A DNA stretch of 64,000 nucleotides. It comes from Paulownia fortunei (Eukaryota > Streptophyta > Magnoliopsida > Lamiales > Paulowniaceae). Of the stretch, positions 44,499 through 57,378 are shown piece by piece. The notes under the pieces are model-generated. The model saw only the letters and a program-made list of their open reading frames with translations, had not been told where the DNA came from and searched no databases. The position numbers and the translations under genes were made by a program. Position 1 is the stretch's first letter, and every line of letters starts with the position of its first letter. Location: contig CM033109.1 of the NCBI GenBank assembly GCA_019321725.1, positions 10,881,993 through 10,945,992 of the forward strand. Direction: 5' to 3'.

Positions 44499-45230
44499 AT
44501 GCCCTCTTCTCCGACTGAAGAACTATCTTCAGGTTTCTTAGCCAATCGACAAGTTAAGTCCAGTTAATTTATTTTATTCAAGGATTGTTGCAAGTAGATT
44601 CTTTGCCATTTTAGTAGAATAATCTACAAAACATGCACGAAGCAAAAAATGAGTAAACTATGGGAAAAACATATTTATTTAATATAAGGTCTTTAATACT
44701 AAATGTCTCCCACTATTTTCTTCAAATTTCATCACCCCTAATGGAATTTTGGAAAATCAAATTTCCTAGTGAGCTTGAGGTCCAATGGAAATATTTCACA
44801 CACCAATTTTATGAGCCCATGAAATATTTCTATCGGTAGTCAACTTTTTGACGATTGTATCGCTATATAACCCTCAAGTTTGTTTTGCCTCAACTCTTCC
44901 CATATACCCCAATTTTATGAGCCCATATGGTACTAAGTGTCAAACAATACCCATCAGACATTAGTGTAGATAGAGCATCAAGATATCCCACGACTCATGG
45001 CCTACATAATAACGATTCCATCCTACGACTTATCTCAATACTTGGTAGAGATCATAACTTTTCAACACAAGATCACCCCACGACTCATGGCCAGTGATCA
45101 AGTGCGGTAGCGGTCGTCATGTCTCTACTTTTGATGGTAGGCATGGAACGATAGATCCCACTTAACTTGTCCATTTTTATTTGAAATTAAATTTTCTAAT
45201 TTTGTTTACTTAATTTTAGTAAATTAAGTG
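44499..45230 (-). other. copia A 5' leader, truncated
   Basis: Non-coding leader upstream of gag with two copies of CCCACGACTCATGGCC-type sequence (near 44990 and 45080) and two of CAATTTTATGAGCCCATA (44807 and 44910). No primer binding site or LTR was found before the sequence changes to a FAR1-like pseudogene near 45230. Confidence 0.55.
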
Positions 45231-45239
45231 GGATTTAAT

Positions 45240-45639
45240 ATTAATCCAAGTCCTCATCATAATTTAACTTGATAGAACAATGCATCTTCATTTGATTTAT
45301 TATTAAAATACTGAATTATTTTAGCAGCAGCATCATCTGTGAGCTTTTGCTGAATGATTAAGATAATTATAAACGCCATCTTTTTTAAGAAAGCCTACAT
45401 TTTCCCTCCTGTGTAATTATTGTGTATGTAAGAATAAGTATTAGCTATTGAAAATCCAGCATTTACCAATGCTTTCAATTTAGCTCCTTTAGCATATGAA
45501 ATACTACGAGCCAATCTTAACATATATCTTTGATCGGCTATGGCCATGTCATGTTTATGTTCAATGTTAAAAATAATCACTCTCCACCTTCATTCTTTTT
45601 GCACCCGATTCTAAGCCTTGCCATGCAACCAATTCCCCC

Positions 45640-45673
<34 letters not shown>

Positions 45674-45987
45674 ACACACATTTTTAGGTGGATTGACTGC
45701 TTACTTTTAGTACTAACACTCAAATTCCTTTATATAAATTCTCTATTATCATGAAAATACTCGTGTTATTTCTTTTTTACACTAAAACCTTTGGCATGCC
45801 CGTATTTAGAAGATATGCATCCTCAGGATTTGTTATTATCTGACCAACTGAAAATCTACACTCAAATTCATTTACCATGAACTTATTATTTACCTCTATA
45901 TGTTTTGACATTGATGATTGTCCCGCTGTAGATTGCTCCAAGCCACAGTTTGCAATATTGGCACTAACTAATGAATTTTGATCATAT
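45240..45987 (-). pseudogene. FAR1-RELATED SEQUENCE (FRS)-like transcription factor, N-terminal pseudogene
   Basis: FAR1/FRS proteins are plant transcription factors derived from Mutator-type transposases. A first exon (45987 to 45789, bounded by AG and GT) encodes VNNKFMVNEFECRFSVGQII and TNPEDAYLL, like the start of the FAR1 DNA-binding domain. A second (about 45640 to 45240) encodes RIGCKKNEGGE, then IIFNIEHKHDMAIADQRYML, ARSISYAKGAKLKALVNAGF and SIANTYSYI. A TAG (45395-45397), AFLKKDGVYNYLN and, after a frame slip, IIQYFNNKSNEDALFYQVKL follow. The His of the zinc cluster (HKHDM) is visible. Stops and slips make it dead, and the C-terminal transposase-derived part is missing. Family assignment is by eye. 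Confidence 0.65.
45643..45681. repeat. C17 homopolymer followed by (AC)n
   Basis: A compound microsatellite: 17 C residues (45643-45659) joined to about 11 AC units. It lies in the intron or at the exon edge of the FRS-like pseudogene. Long C runs are prone to sequence error, so the length is uncertain. Confidence 0.85.
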
Positions 45988-47863
45988 CTGCAAGTAATAT
46001 GTATAACAAAAAATAAATAAATAAATAAATAATATCACAATATCAGAATCTTTATGTAATTGGTAAATAAATAAATATGATTAGACTTACTTAGAAGAAA
46101 AAAGAAAAGGACTTGACTTTCTGTTACCTTATATATGTATATTTGTATATATTTATAATAAACATTTTATTTCTTTTTTCAACTTGTCCAACTCAATGTA
46201 CAATGGAAAATATTTTTTAAAAAGTGTGCAAACCTAATACTAATTTGTCTCAAAATCCATTCTAAACCCTATTATTAATTGCATATAAAAAACTCCATTA
46301 TGGAGCAGTATAGTTTGCTCAGTTATTCTTATAACTTAAATTATATATGTATATTATAATACCAAATTTACTAAATTTGATGTTCTACAAATTATTTTTA
46401 ACTTTTAGTGAACTGCTATTTAATTTTATTTAACAACTCCTGTTCTACTTAATTTTATTTAACAAGCTGGTGTATTGCTTACTAATTTTATATCAGGATT
46501 GAATATTCATTTAAGCCATCTTTCTATATAGTATTAATTAAACATAGAAGTGATGGTGCTCCTTATACCAAGGCCCTCTTCAAATTGTAATCCAAGCCCA
46601 TCTGCTTATTCAATTATTATTCCTTCTTTTTCCTTAAAGACTTGAAACGATTGGTTGGACATGATTACAAAGGTTCAAGATTCATAAGAAAGAGCAACAC
46701 TTTCAAACATACAGATCCCATAAAAGGTATCACTCATAACTCTCCCAATTGCTTTGATGGGAGGCTTCAACTATCTCAGTGTCTCAAAATATTTATTATG
46801 AATTTGTACCATCCCAGAAAAAAAGGTATTTTTTCGTATTAGAACATAAAACATAAGACAAAAGAAAAAGTAATGAGAACACACTTCAAACTACTTCCCT
46901 AGTGAGAAGATATCAGGACAATGGCACCAAATAATCACATATTACTCAGCAAATACCATATCTGCAGTATAAATGTGTTGAAGCACAATGATCACATTAA
47001 ATTAAATTACATTTAATGTTAAGAGAATTAATTTTGCAGGAGGAAAATTTTATTCAGAATTTGAATATTGAACCATGAGTAAGTAAATAAAGCGGTTACA
47101 GAGCATAAGTTTAAAATATTGATTTCAGATTTAGAGAGCAAAATGCACAATAATGTAAGCCTTTCAGCAAATTAAACGACGCCAGACCCAGTAAATTTAC
47201 ATTTACGATTGGTAAGCCAAAACTGAAGTAAAATAGCAAAAACAGCTAAAAATGAAGCATGATGATGCCAAAAAATCCAGCAATAATAAAAAAAAAATTA
47301 ATTAAATGATAATACCATAATATGAACGAGCCTTGCGCTGAATTGACTTGCAAAGTGTTGGGGAGTGCCCAGCATATCAAGTCAGTAAAGATAATCAAGA
47401 GCTTCAATCAATCGATCAATCAATATTAAATCTCTCTTTTTCTTAATATATGTGCGTGTACAAAAATAAAAAACCATACCTTGCATCTCCTTTTATAGCA
47501 ATGCATAGACAATAGTTGAATAAAGAAAGAATTCTACTATCTTGTGGGGATAAGACTAATCCTCAGGAAAAGATATGATCAATCCTCTAAAATCTTACTT
47601 ATTAATTATGGAATGATTTATTTCCTTTTCTAGAACCCTGATAATGCCCATTTACATACCTTTATCTTTAATCCGATCTCATTACTCAATATTATGCAGC
47701 TCATACATACTGTCTGACATACCAACTCTATAATATTGCAGATCTGAACTACACTAGCTCGGACACCCAAGTCAAAAGTGCAGGTCTGGTCTACTTCAGT
47801 TCGAATACACCCAAAATCGATAGGGATCTGATCGACTTCAGCTTGGCTAGACCATCTCATCTT

Positions 47864-47959
47864 AGCAGACTAATCAATCCATCACTAGTAATCATTGAAT
47901 ACTCAGCTCATAGCAGACTAATCAATCCATCACTAGTAATCATTGAATACTCAGCTCAG
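47864..47959. repeat. 48-bp tandem duplication, nearly exact
   Basis: Two adjacent copies starting AGCAGACTAATCAATCCATC are identical over 47 of 48 bases, differing only at the last base (T at 47911, G at 47959). The near identity suggests recent slippage or template switching. Confidence 0.9.
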
Positions 47960-48291
47960 ATTCTGAGCCATAAAAGACCCATTAAATATGTGGTCTTTTC
48001 CGAACCACATCAAGACTGAAATAGATAAATTCATTAGACATGATCCTGAACTCAACAATATTACTTTGTTCTTGCAAAATGTGCATTTAAAATATCACTC
48101 TCATGATCGTATGATTTTGTTATTATCCTGAAGCTCATTAGACAATATTACTTTGCCATTTAAAATAATTTGATGTCGGGGTTAGAATTCTAATCAGACA
48201 TATTTACCATTATTAATTTAAAATCTCAAACACACAAGCTTTCTAAAGGATAACAAGAAAAAACAAAAAAAATGTAAATGAAGTGATATCA

Positions 48292-48312
48292 CCCCGCACC
48301 CCACCCCACCCC
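48292..48312 (-). promoter_or_regulatory. G-quadruplex-like motif next to the copia B LTR
   Basis: Four C4 runs on the plus strand separated by GCA, A and A. The minus strand therefore has four G4 runs with loops of 1, 1 and 3. It ends 9 bp before the copia B outer LTR end at 48322. Likely structure-forming; any function is unknown. Confidence 0.6.
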
Positions 48313-48321
48313 ACCACAATA

Positions 48322-49293
48322 TGTTGGAAAAATAGTGTAGGTGTAATATCATGTTATTGGACTAATTTAGGTAGAGCAGTAATATATAAACTTTTAGTCG
48401 AGATAAGAGTTATACTCTTTATCTTTAAGATGAAATTGTTCGGAAATTGACAATCATCTCCCAAAATATAACGACTAACTTTTTTGATAGTAGAATATTT
48501 TAGAACTCTATTTTTAGACTTGAGAAAAAAAAAAGAGAAGAACGGAATGAATTTGATAAAAATGATGAATTATAGGGGTCTATTTATAACTATCAATGAG
48601 TTGACAACCACATTTATTCGGCACTAACTAGGTGGACATCACTGTCCAATAGGGCACTATTTGGCGCTGACTATGTTTCTTTTTGCAGATTGGACGTCTT
48701 TTTGCCTCATTAGCTGATTCCACATATCGCCACGTGTCACCATCTAAATCAATGCACTTGTCATGTTCAGATTGGAAGAAAATAAATTAAAGATTTGATA
48801 AAAATTCCTAATTTTTGTGTATGAAAAGATTATACCAGATAGGCCTAGCAAGCAAGCCCAGGCCTAGGCCCAGGTCCAATCGATCGCAGCTGAGCTAGCT
48901 GGTCGTGCATGCGTGTGTGTTGGCTTTGGTTTATATCTACAAGGATGTAGGTGTCCCCCCTTTCAAAGACTATTGGTACCCCTTGGGATCCAAACCCAAG
49001 TGTCCAACTTGAGCTTAATAAAGTGGTCATACTTTAGCATATTTTTCAATGTGAGATTGTGACTTTTCACATTTTCACATTTTCATATTTCAACAATTAA
49101 TGCTTTTAAGTAGCTTATTATATGCATTAATTTCTCATATACCTGAAATTGGTTTTGAGAAATTAAATATATTAATTTCATGTACCCGCGTCCTAGAGTA
49201 TGTTTAATTAATTTATTTTTATTTTTATTAAATGGAACCTACTTAAAATATTTGTCTAAACAAATTAATACTTTTCTGAACCAATTTCCAACA
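48322..49293 (-). repeat. copia B 3' LTR
   Basis: 972 bp, palindromic ends TGTTGGAAA and TTTCCAACA. Shares long blocks with 53508-54458 and more weakly with 25520-26500. Confidence 0.82.
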
Positions 49294-49964
49294 ATTCTCC
49301 ACATAAATAAAATTAATGCATGTGAGTTTACAGATACTGTAGAGAGTTCAATCAAAAAGCTATTGCATCAGACGTGGTAGCTTGTGGCTTTGAACCTTAC
49401 TTAGTAGAATACTATCATATTTACTAGGCTGGTCAGTGACGTGATGTCTTGAACTATTCAGTTGTTTGTGTAAACCAAGACAATAACATCAATATAATAA
49501 CTTTCCTAACACCTTTTGGTTCTCACGGTTGTGTCCGTTTTGGCCCTGAACAACATTTTAGATTCATTAGAGTTCGGTGAAGTAGCCATTTTTCACACTT
49601 ATATAGGTGATCTTCTATTAAGAGTATCCTACAATACTCCATTTTATAGTATATGAATCATTACAACATATAACTTAACCTGACTACATGTAATAAATAT
49701 CACTTATTTATCATAAAAATAGGTAGGAAATAATTCTCAAGTACTTATTTGAACATTCATAACTTAGTTATCCCATTAAACCAAGATCTAGGGATCTCAA
49801 ATCAACAATGTTAGGTTACCGCTATGAACATTCTTTACTTTGATGATTTTAGACCCATTCTCTTTGATAAGGAGTATACTTGATCTCTACTTAAGTCTTT
49901 AGTTAACATATTCGCTAGGTTTTCCTTTAATTAACGTAATCACTGTAGAAAACTCCATTTGAGA

Positions 49965-52900
49965 TCAACTGCCTATTGGTATTATGTCTTCGACGTATAT
50001 GTTGAGACTACCATTGTACATACTACTTTGTGCCCTTCCATTAGCCACCTGGCTATCATAATGTATCATAATTGCAGACACTAGCTTAAGCCAACAAGGA
50101 ATATCCTCTAAGAAATTACAAAGCCATTCTGCTTCTTTTTCAGCTTTATCTAGCACTATAAACTTTGATTCCATGTAAGCTGAGCTAAGCAAGTTTGTTT
50201 AGAGGATTTTTCTGATATAGCTCTACCACCAATGGTAAAAAAACCACTAGTAGATTTAGAGTCTTTTGTTTCAAATATCCAATTTGCATCACTGTACCCT
50301 TCTTGTATAGTTGGATATCTCGTATAATGTAATTCATAATTTATAGAGAATATTAAGTATTTAAGAACCCTTATTAATGCCTTCCAATGGTCATTGCCTA
50401 GATTACTCATAAATTTACTCAATTTGTTGGTTGAGTATACAATATCCGAATGTGTGCAGTTCATGATGTATATCAAACTGCCAATTATTTGAGAATATTC
50501 TAATAGTGATATGGGCTCATCATGATTCTTAGCCAAATGCAAACTAAAGTCCACTAGTGTTTTTACTAGGGAAATGTCGTACGATTAAACTTTTTAAGTA
50601 CTATGTCAATATAATGAAATTACAATAGGACAAGTCTATAAGAATTTTTAGTGATCATTAATCCTAATATAACATCTGCCATATCCATATCTTTCATATC
50701 AACATATTTTGTCAACATTTATTGATAGTCATGATGATATCATGATCACTACCCATGATTAGCATGTCGTCTATGTATAGATATACAATAACATAAGCAT
50801 TTAGTGTGCCTTTTATGAAAACTCATTTGTCACACTCATTAATTTCAAACCCATTTGACAACATAATTTTGTCAAACTTCTCATGCTACTTTTTTGGCAG
50901 TTGCTTAATTCCATACAATGACTTAAGAGTTTAAACATCTTGTTCTCATGTTCAGGAGCAACAAGCCCTTTGGTTGTTTTATGTAGATTTCTTCTTCTAA
51001 TTAACTATTTAGAAATGATGTTTTCACATCCATTTGATGTATCACAAAGTTATGCGGTGCGACAATAGCAATGAGTACTCTAATAGATGTAATTCTTGTT
51101 AGTTATGAATATGTATCGAAGAAGTCAAGGCCTTCCTTTTGTTTGAACTCTTTAACCACCAATCTAGCCTTATATTTATCAATAGTTCCATCAACCTTAT
51201 ATTTTCTTCTAAGGATCAATTTGCATCCTAAAGGCTTGTTACCCAGTGGGAGATTTACCAACTCCCAAGTATGATTTTGCATAATGGATTCTATTTCATT
51301 ATTAATAGCTTCCTTCCAGAACGAAGCTTTTGGGCTTGACAATGCCTCACTTATTATCATTGGTTCATTTTCTAACATATAAGTTAGGAAATCTGGAACA
51401 AATATTTTAGTTGTTTTGACCCTTTTACTATATCTTGATATTCATCACTTTGATGATCACCATTTGCAGATTCATAAGTTCTTTTATGAGAACTAACATC
51501 TTTCCTTTCTTGGTAAGGAGTTACCTCCAAAAAAATATAATATTCCTTTATTAAAGGATTGCACTTTCATGTACATTGGGAATCGTTGATTTGTGTACAA
51601 GAAATCAACATGTACTATTATTAATAGCATATTCAATGAAAATGCAATCAATTATCTTGAGGGGCCCAATTTTGATTTATTTTGGTTTATGCACTTCTAC
51701 CTTAGCCAAACATTCTCACACTTTAAGGTATTTATAGGAAGGTTTGTGATATTTCCATAATTTATAAGGAGTTTTATCCTACTTTTGTGTGATATCTTAT
51801 TAAGAATATTGTTAATTGAGAGAATTGCTTCCCCAGATAAATTTTGGGGTAAACCTGAATTTATCAACGTAGCATTCATCATTTCTTTAAAAGTTTGATT
51901 CTTGCATTCGACAATACTATTTGATTGAGGTGAATAAGGAGCTATAGTTTGATGAATGATGCCAAACTCTAAGCAATTTTTTTCAAATGGAGCTTTGTAC
52001 TCTCCATCTTTATCACTATGAATGATCTTAATTTATTTGCTAAGTTGATTCTCAATATTTTTATAGCTTTTGAAAGCTTCTAAGGCCTCATCTTTGCTTC
52101 TCAATAGATACACATAATAGTATCATATGCAATCATCGATAAAGTAAAAAATACTTTTTCCCACCTCTAGTTTGTATAAACTTTAAATCACATATGTTAC
52201 TATAAAATAATTCTAAAGGTATCGTGTTCTTTTTCACCGAAGGGAGCGATGCTTTAGCAATCTTAGCCTCAACACAAATGTCACACTTGTGTGTTGAATT
52301 AATTTTAAACAAAGACAATAAATTTAAATTTACCAATCTACGCAGAGTATTAAAATTAACATGTCCTAATCTAACATGCCAAAAATTAGAATACTCAATC
52401 AAGTAAGTAGAAAGCATAATTTTATTACTCTCAACATTTCGGAGTATAATCATTATATTTATCTTAAAAAGACCTTTGTCTAATTACCCATTTCCTATAA
52501 ACTATCCATTTTTAGTAAGTACAAACTTATTAGACTCAAATACTAGTCTAAACCCATTTTTGATGAGCAATGAGTTGAAAACCAAGTTTTTTTGGGTATC
52601 TAGTACATGTAGCACATCAATCAGGATTAACTCCTTACTCGAGGTCATCTTTAACACAAACTTGCTTAGTCCGATGACATTGGAGATTGATGAGTTTCCA
52701 TCTACAACTCATTTCCATTGATTAGAATGTAAGATGAAATATCTTTTTATATGAGAAGATGTGGCATGTTGCGTCTATATAAACCCATATTTCTCTTGGG
52801 TTATTCACCAAGTTAGCTTCAAACACAGCTGTTGAGAGCATGAGGTGTGACATGTCAAGTGGTAATACCTCATCCTCGGTCACATGCACTTGATTTTGAT

Positions 52901-53474
52901 TGCCTTTCTTTAGAAGATGGCAATTCTTGGTCTTTTTGTTTGGCTTACCATACTTCAGGTAGTTTTCAAAGTTCTTCCATAGAGGTGGTGACTTCTCAAT
53001 AGTGGAAGCTACCTGAAATGACTCACTGAGCTTCATATCTTTAACATGTATATCATGCAATATTATTTGCAGCTCTTAGACTTGATCCATCACTGTTTTG
53101 GAATCCATCATCTTGAATTCTAAAAACTTGCCGACTATGAATTTCTTCAAGCCGAAATCTTCTGTCTTATACTTATTCTCAAATTATTCCTACAGCTTCA
53201 TTGAACTATAGAAATTGTGCATTATATTGTCCAAACTATTGAGGACATAGTTCTTACATATGAAGTCACTATGACTCCATGCATTGAATGTTACACACTT
53301 TTGAGGATCTTGTTCCTCCTCTCTACAGTGGGGGCATCCTCTTACAAGAACCTCACCAGGTTCAAGGTAGTAAGGTAGAACAACATCTTTTGTTACCACC
53401 TTTTGAAGTCTATTCCAATGAACTTCTTCAATTTCTCTCTGAGTTGGTATCGATAGAACAGGTGTTACTAACAT
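49965..53474 (-). pseudogene. copia B gag-pol, decayed
   Basis: In element order: gag from about 53474, with MLVTPVLSIPTQ, a frame slip, then NAWSHSDFICKNYVLNSLDN (53310-53190) and LSESFQVASTIEKSPPLWKN (about 53060-52722). The GAG-pre-integrase domain is at 52453-52133, with FWHVRLGHVNFNTLRRLVNL and CDICVEAKIAKASLPSVKKN. Integrase-like remains span 52130-51700. Reverse transcriptase is at 51378-51103, with KASFWKEAINNEIESIMQNH and YKARLVVKEFKQKEGLDFFD. RNase H lies at 50554-49965, with YSQIIGSLIYIMNCTHSDI, HWKALIRVLKYL, YSDANWIFETKDSKSTSGFF and SSAYMESKFIVLDKAEKEAEW. These encode the parts of a copia polyprotein. More than four frame changes and several stops mean no product. Confidence 0.85.
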
Positions 53475-53507
53475 TTTGAATTACACAAAGAACTTCATTT
53501 TAAAATT

Positions 53508-54458
53508 TATTGGAAAAATAGGTATGTGTAATATTATATGGATGGACTAAATTAGGTAGAGTGTATATGATGTCAAGGTAAGAGTTATACTATTTATTTA
53601 TAAGATGAAATTGCCCCGCGCACAGGGCTTATAAAATGTGGCAATCGTCTGCTAAGATACAACGACTAACTTATTCTGATAATAGTACTACAAATCACAA
53701 AAACTTCAAACACAAAATATTTTCAAACTTGAGAGAAAGAAGAAAAAGAATGGAATGAATTGGGTGAAATTGATGAATTTTTGGGGTCGATATAATTGTC
53801 ACAACTCTTGAAAAATGCAGTAACTGACAGACACTTGACGCTTCTAGATAGTGACATCTATTCTGCACTGATTAGGTGGGGACCACTGTCTAATAAGCGC
53901 TATTTGGTCCTGACTGGGTATCTTTTCATTGACTGAACATTTTTTCGCCTTGTTAGTTGATTCTGCACATTGCCACGTATTACCATCTAAATCAATCCAC
54001 TTTTTGCGTTCAGATAGGAAGGAAATATTTTTTTTTTATTTTTTTATATTATACCGAATGGGCCAAGCAAGTGCAAGCCCAGGCCAACTGCACGCATGTG
54101 GGCTTTGATCCATAACTACAAGGGTGTAGGTCCCATCCCTTCTGAAAACTATTGCTACCTATTAGGCCCAAACCCAAGTATCCAACTTGAATTTAATAAA
54201 GTAGTTATATTTTAGCACATTTTTCTATGTGGGATGGTGACTATTCACATTTTTACATTTTCATATTTTAATAATTAATATTTTTATGTGGCTTACTTTA
54301 TGCATTAATATCTCATTCACCGAAATTGGTTATGAGATATTAAACATACAAAACTCATCTACCCACAATGTAGATTACATTCAATGTTCAATAGAACCCA
54401 TTTAAAATATTGGACAAAACTGGGTTAAAACCTAACTTTCCCAAACCAATTTACAACA
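53508..54458 (-). repeat. copia B 5' LTR
   Basis: About 951 bp. The first two bases have changed from TG to TA. Co-linear with the left LTR through CTAAATTAGGTAGAG, AAGAGTTATACT, AACGACTAACTT and TTTTCATATTT blocks. I could not find a primer binding site just inside it. Confidence 0.8.
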
Positions 54459-57199
54459 CAACAGTCCCTAGGCCTAAAGAAGAAAAAATTGAATCCACCT
54501 CCCCTTCTTCTCATTTGTTACTAGTATAATCATATACATTAATTTCTATTTTATAGTCTCACATTCATTTAGTAGGAAAGTTAATTAGTTATAATCATCT
54601 CAAGTTTGTTGTAAAGATTATAATTCCAAGCCCATCTTTAATTTTAGAAAAAGTAATTAAATAAAATATAAAAACTTAATATACTAAAATCTCTATGTGT
54701 ATCAGTGGTCCAAATATTCTGACGGTAATGACAATGATAATGGCAGTGGCATAAATAGAGAGGAGAAATCTTTGTTGCAATGGAAAAGAGAAGACGGTTG
54801 AGGGAGAAAAAGAGTGTTGGAGATAGTTTGCTGGGGGAGAGAAGACTTATTTACTTAAGTGAAACTATTTTATTAACCCTAATTTTTACCATGGTTAAAA
54901 GTAAGTATTTTTTTTAAATAAATAGAAAATTATTGATGGACATGTGTCACCTGCAGAGACACAAGTGGACACCATTGGGTGTAGCATGAGGATCCTATTG
55001 ACAAGAATAAAAGTAAGTAGTTTAATTGAAATTTTCACAGAATTCAATTGTTTGATTTCATAAGTTTAAATAACTAATTTTCATCCCTTCCAAATGATTT
55101 GTTAGAATTGGAGTCAAATAAATGAAGCAAGAAAAAAAAAAAATAGAAGATGAAGCGCATAAGCCCCTCTTTGGGTGCCTAGGCGACACATAGATAGCAT
55201 CAAGGCATCTAGGTTATTCGAACAAAATGGTCAGTGCCTAGGTACTGCTAGGGCGTGCCACATGCAATTTATTTTTCACAAGTATATTCAATGTTTGAAT
55301 GCCTCATCTCACTTCTACAGTCAAAGGTAATTGTCTCAACCTTCTTCACCAACATAAGTCTAATAAAAACCTACAATTCAAAATTCATTATGTATTGGCA
55401 GTGGACTATATAAAAGATCAAGAAGGTAGCTTTATTGCTAGCTTCACTATGAATATCACGACCAATGGAAATTAAACATAATTTTACATAATGCAAGTTC
55501 AAGATACTTACCAAAAAGCACACCCTTTAACTTAGTTGAATCGTATGACTAGTGAGAATTCTAACAAGAGCTTAATATTATACACCGGTTTAGGATTTGC
55601 AACAGCTCAACTTCTCAAAATATAAGGACATAAATCTCGCTATACCTTAGATTCATTTGATACACTAATCAAAGTATGTCTTATGCCTCATACAATATAA
55701 GAGCATAATTGATCTCAATACCATATTATATATTCATAATTATATCACAAATATCCAAGTTTGACATAATTATCTGGCCAATAAACACATTAAGTGTTAG
55801 CTATAGATAGTCTTTCTTTCCTAGTAAGATCTCTCAACTTCAAAGTAGTTGCTTTCATAGACATGTCCCGCATTGCCATATCATCCATGGCTATTACAAA
55901 CATGATAAAGTAGCAACACCACATTAAAATTTTGAAAACATTTAAAAATCATAAAGGTATATATAATAAGGTCATACAAACCTCTTGGTCTGAGACAATG
56001 ATCTTTTCACTTATTACCCAATGATCACTTAGGCACATGTGGTTTGGAACACATTTTATGGTACTTTTTTCCTCATTGGAAGTGTATATCATTTATTCAA
56101 AATATTGCACCATACAAATCTTAGTCCATGTTTGGCCCGACACTTAACCTGAGTTTCTTCTCGTTTGTTCTCAGCAAATCACTAATGCCAAGAAAACTCA
56201 TACCTGGCTATGAGATAATTTAATGGATAGTGAGAATCCATTTTAATTACTCAAGTTCACCAGAAATCTTCTCTGATTATTCAAGATGACATATTCTTTA
56301 TGATTTTTGACAACAAAAAAAAAATCTCATATGTGCACACTACTCAACATCAAAGGTGATTACTCATGTGAGAGAGTCAAACTCAACTTATCTGACATAC
56401 TTAGACATTGAAGTATACGAATTGAACTACAAGGAAAATCTAGTACTTCAGCTCAAGCAACTAAATACATAGAAGAACAAGAACATAAGGCGGAAGATAC
56501 TAAATAGATGCACAGGGTACAACTTACTGTAAAGGACAATAGCCTTGCTCAACACTCGGCTCTAGCAACAATCAAAGAATTCAAGGATGAAGTAAGACGA
56601 CCTCAACTATTGATGATACAACTTAAGTAAAGGAAATCTAACTAAACAACAACAAGGTCACAACCAGTATTCAAGAAATAATCATTAAGTAGACGATTGA
56701 TACTTGTACAACACAAAAACATCTTCTGGACGGAATGGATAAACAAGCTTAAAGGTTTGGTTCATTGGAGCAAGGAGTACATCATATGACATCTCAAACT
56801 CCATAAAATCCTTGACTAGATCAACACACCAGTAGGGTCTTCGTATGATGCCAAAAAAAGAAGAAGGAGGAAAACAATGAAAATCATCATACCCCATGTT
56901 ATTTGTTCAAACACTTGAAAATACAGATGGAAACAACAAGAAAACCAAAGGAAGAAAGATGAAGAAAGAAATAAGGCGGCTCAATAAGGAAGCCAAACCA
57001 CAAAATATTAGGATAGACAAAATCATTGGCCGAACATAAATAAGCTCGATAGAAGTTCTTAAGAAGAAAATTGAAATGAAGTAGCTCAATAGAATTTAAA
57101 GATAGGATTTCAATAGAGCAGAAGATTTAGAGTAGCTCATAGTTTCAGTTGTAAGTACCTATAGTGTATTTTCTTTAATTTGTTATTTTTAGATTTTTG
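54459..57199. other. AT-rich intergenic or decayed repeat DNA, no gene recognised
   Basis: No domain-bearing frame on either strand. A stretch at 55150-55265 has several GGTGCCTAGG/GTGCCTAGGT-like motifs that could be a small transposon remnant. From about 56420 the sequence resembles the 3' untranslated part of a copia element leading to the LTR fragment at 57200. Confidence 0.45.
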
Positions 57200-57378
57200 T
57201 CATCGTTAAAAAAGGGAAAATTATTAGGAATATTATATAAGTTTTGATAATGATTAGGGTAGGTATATAATATCCCCAAAACTCTTATACTTTTTATTTG
57301 TTAGGAAAATAGTTGTAAGAGCTATTTTCAGCAGTGGAGAACATTTGACCAAGAATAGAGCAGAAGAAGTCATCAGTA
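57200..57378 (+). mobile_element. truncated LTR (copia-type) with polypurine tract
   Basis: AAAAAAGGGAAAATT (57209 on), a plausible polypurine tract, is followed by ATTAGGAATATTATATAAG and sequence with the feel of a copia 3' LTR start. The LTR is cut off where the satellite array begins (57379). Assignment rests on the tract-plus-LTR arrangement only. Confidence 0.45.

Larger units (their letters stand above)
28191..45230 (-). mobile_element. Ty1/copia element A, 3' LTR interrupted by a gypsy insertion, 5' end truncated
   Basis: A minus-strand copia element. Its 3' LTR begins on the plus strand at 28191 (TGTAGGAG) and ends at 42122 (CTCTAACA), but is split by the 11.7-kb gypsy element at 28877-40592. 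The polypurine tract AAGTGGGAGA abuts the LTR at 42123-42132. Internally gag (43911-44498), zinc-finger/protease (43360-43914) and a deleted pol (42170-43350) follow. 5' leader sequence runs to about 45230, where it stops against a FAR1-like pseudogene without a recognisable 5' LTR or primer binding site. The right boundary is approximate. Confidence 0.75.
45988..48321. other. AT-rich intergenic DNA, no gene recognised
   Basis: Contains an AAAT microsatellite (about 46010-46030), a 48-bp tandem duplication (47864-47959) and a C-rich motif (48292-48312). An open frame at 46642-46842 has no recognisable domain. I see nothing else. Confidence 0.5.
48322..54458 (-). mobile_element. Ty1/copia element B with both LTRs, old and defective
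   Basis: A 6.1-kb minus-strand element. The left (3') LTR starts TGTTGGAAAAATAG and ends TTTCCAACA. The right (5') LTR starts TATTGGAAAAATAGG and ends TTTACAACA. Flanking pentamers CAATA (48317-48321) and CAACA (54459-54463) match at four of five bases and may be the decayed target duplication. The interior has gag, GAG-pre-integrase, reverse transcriptase and RNase H pieces in the correct copia order, all frameshifted. LTRs differ far more than those of the gypsy element, so this insertion is older. Confidence 0.85.

Noticed and set aside
53440..53460. TTGGTATCGATAGAAC resembling a tRNA-iMet primer binding site
   Set aside because: It is on the plus strand and inside the gag coding start of a minus-strand element, so orientation and place are wrong.
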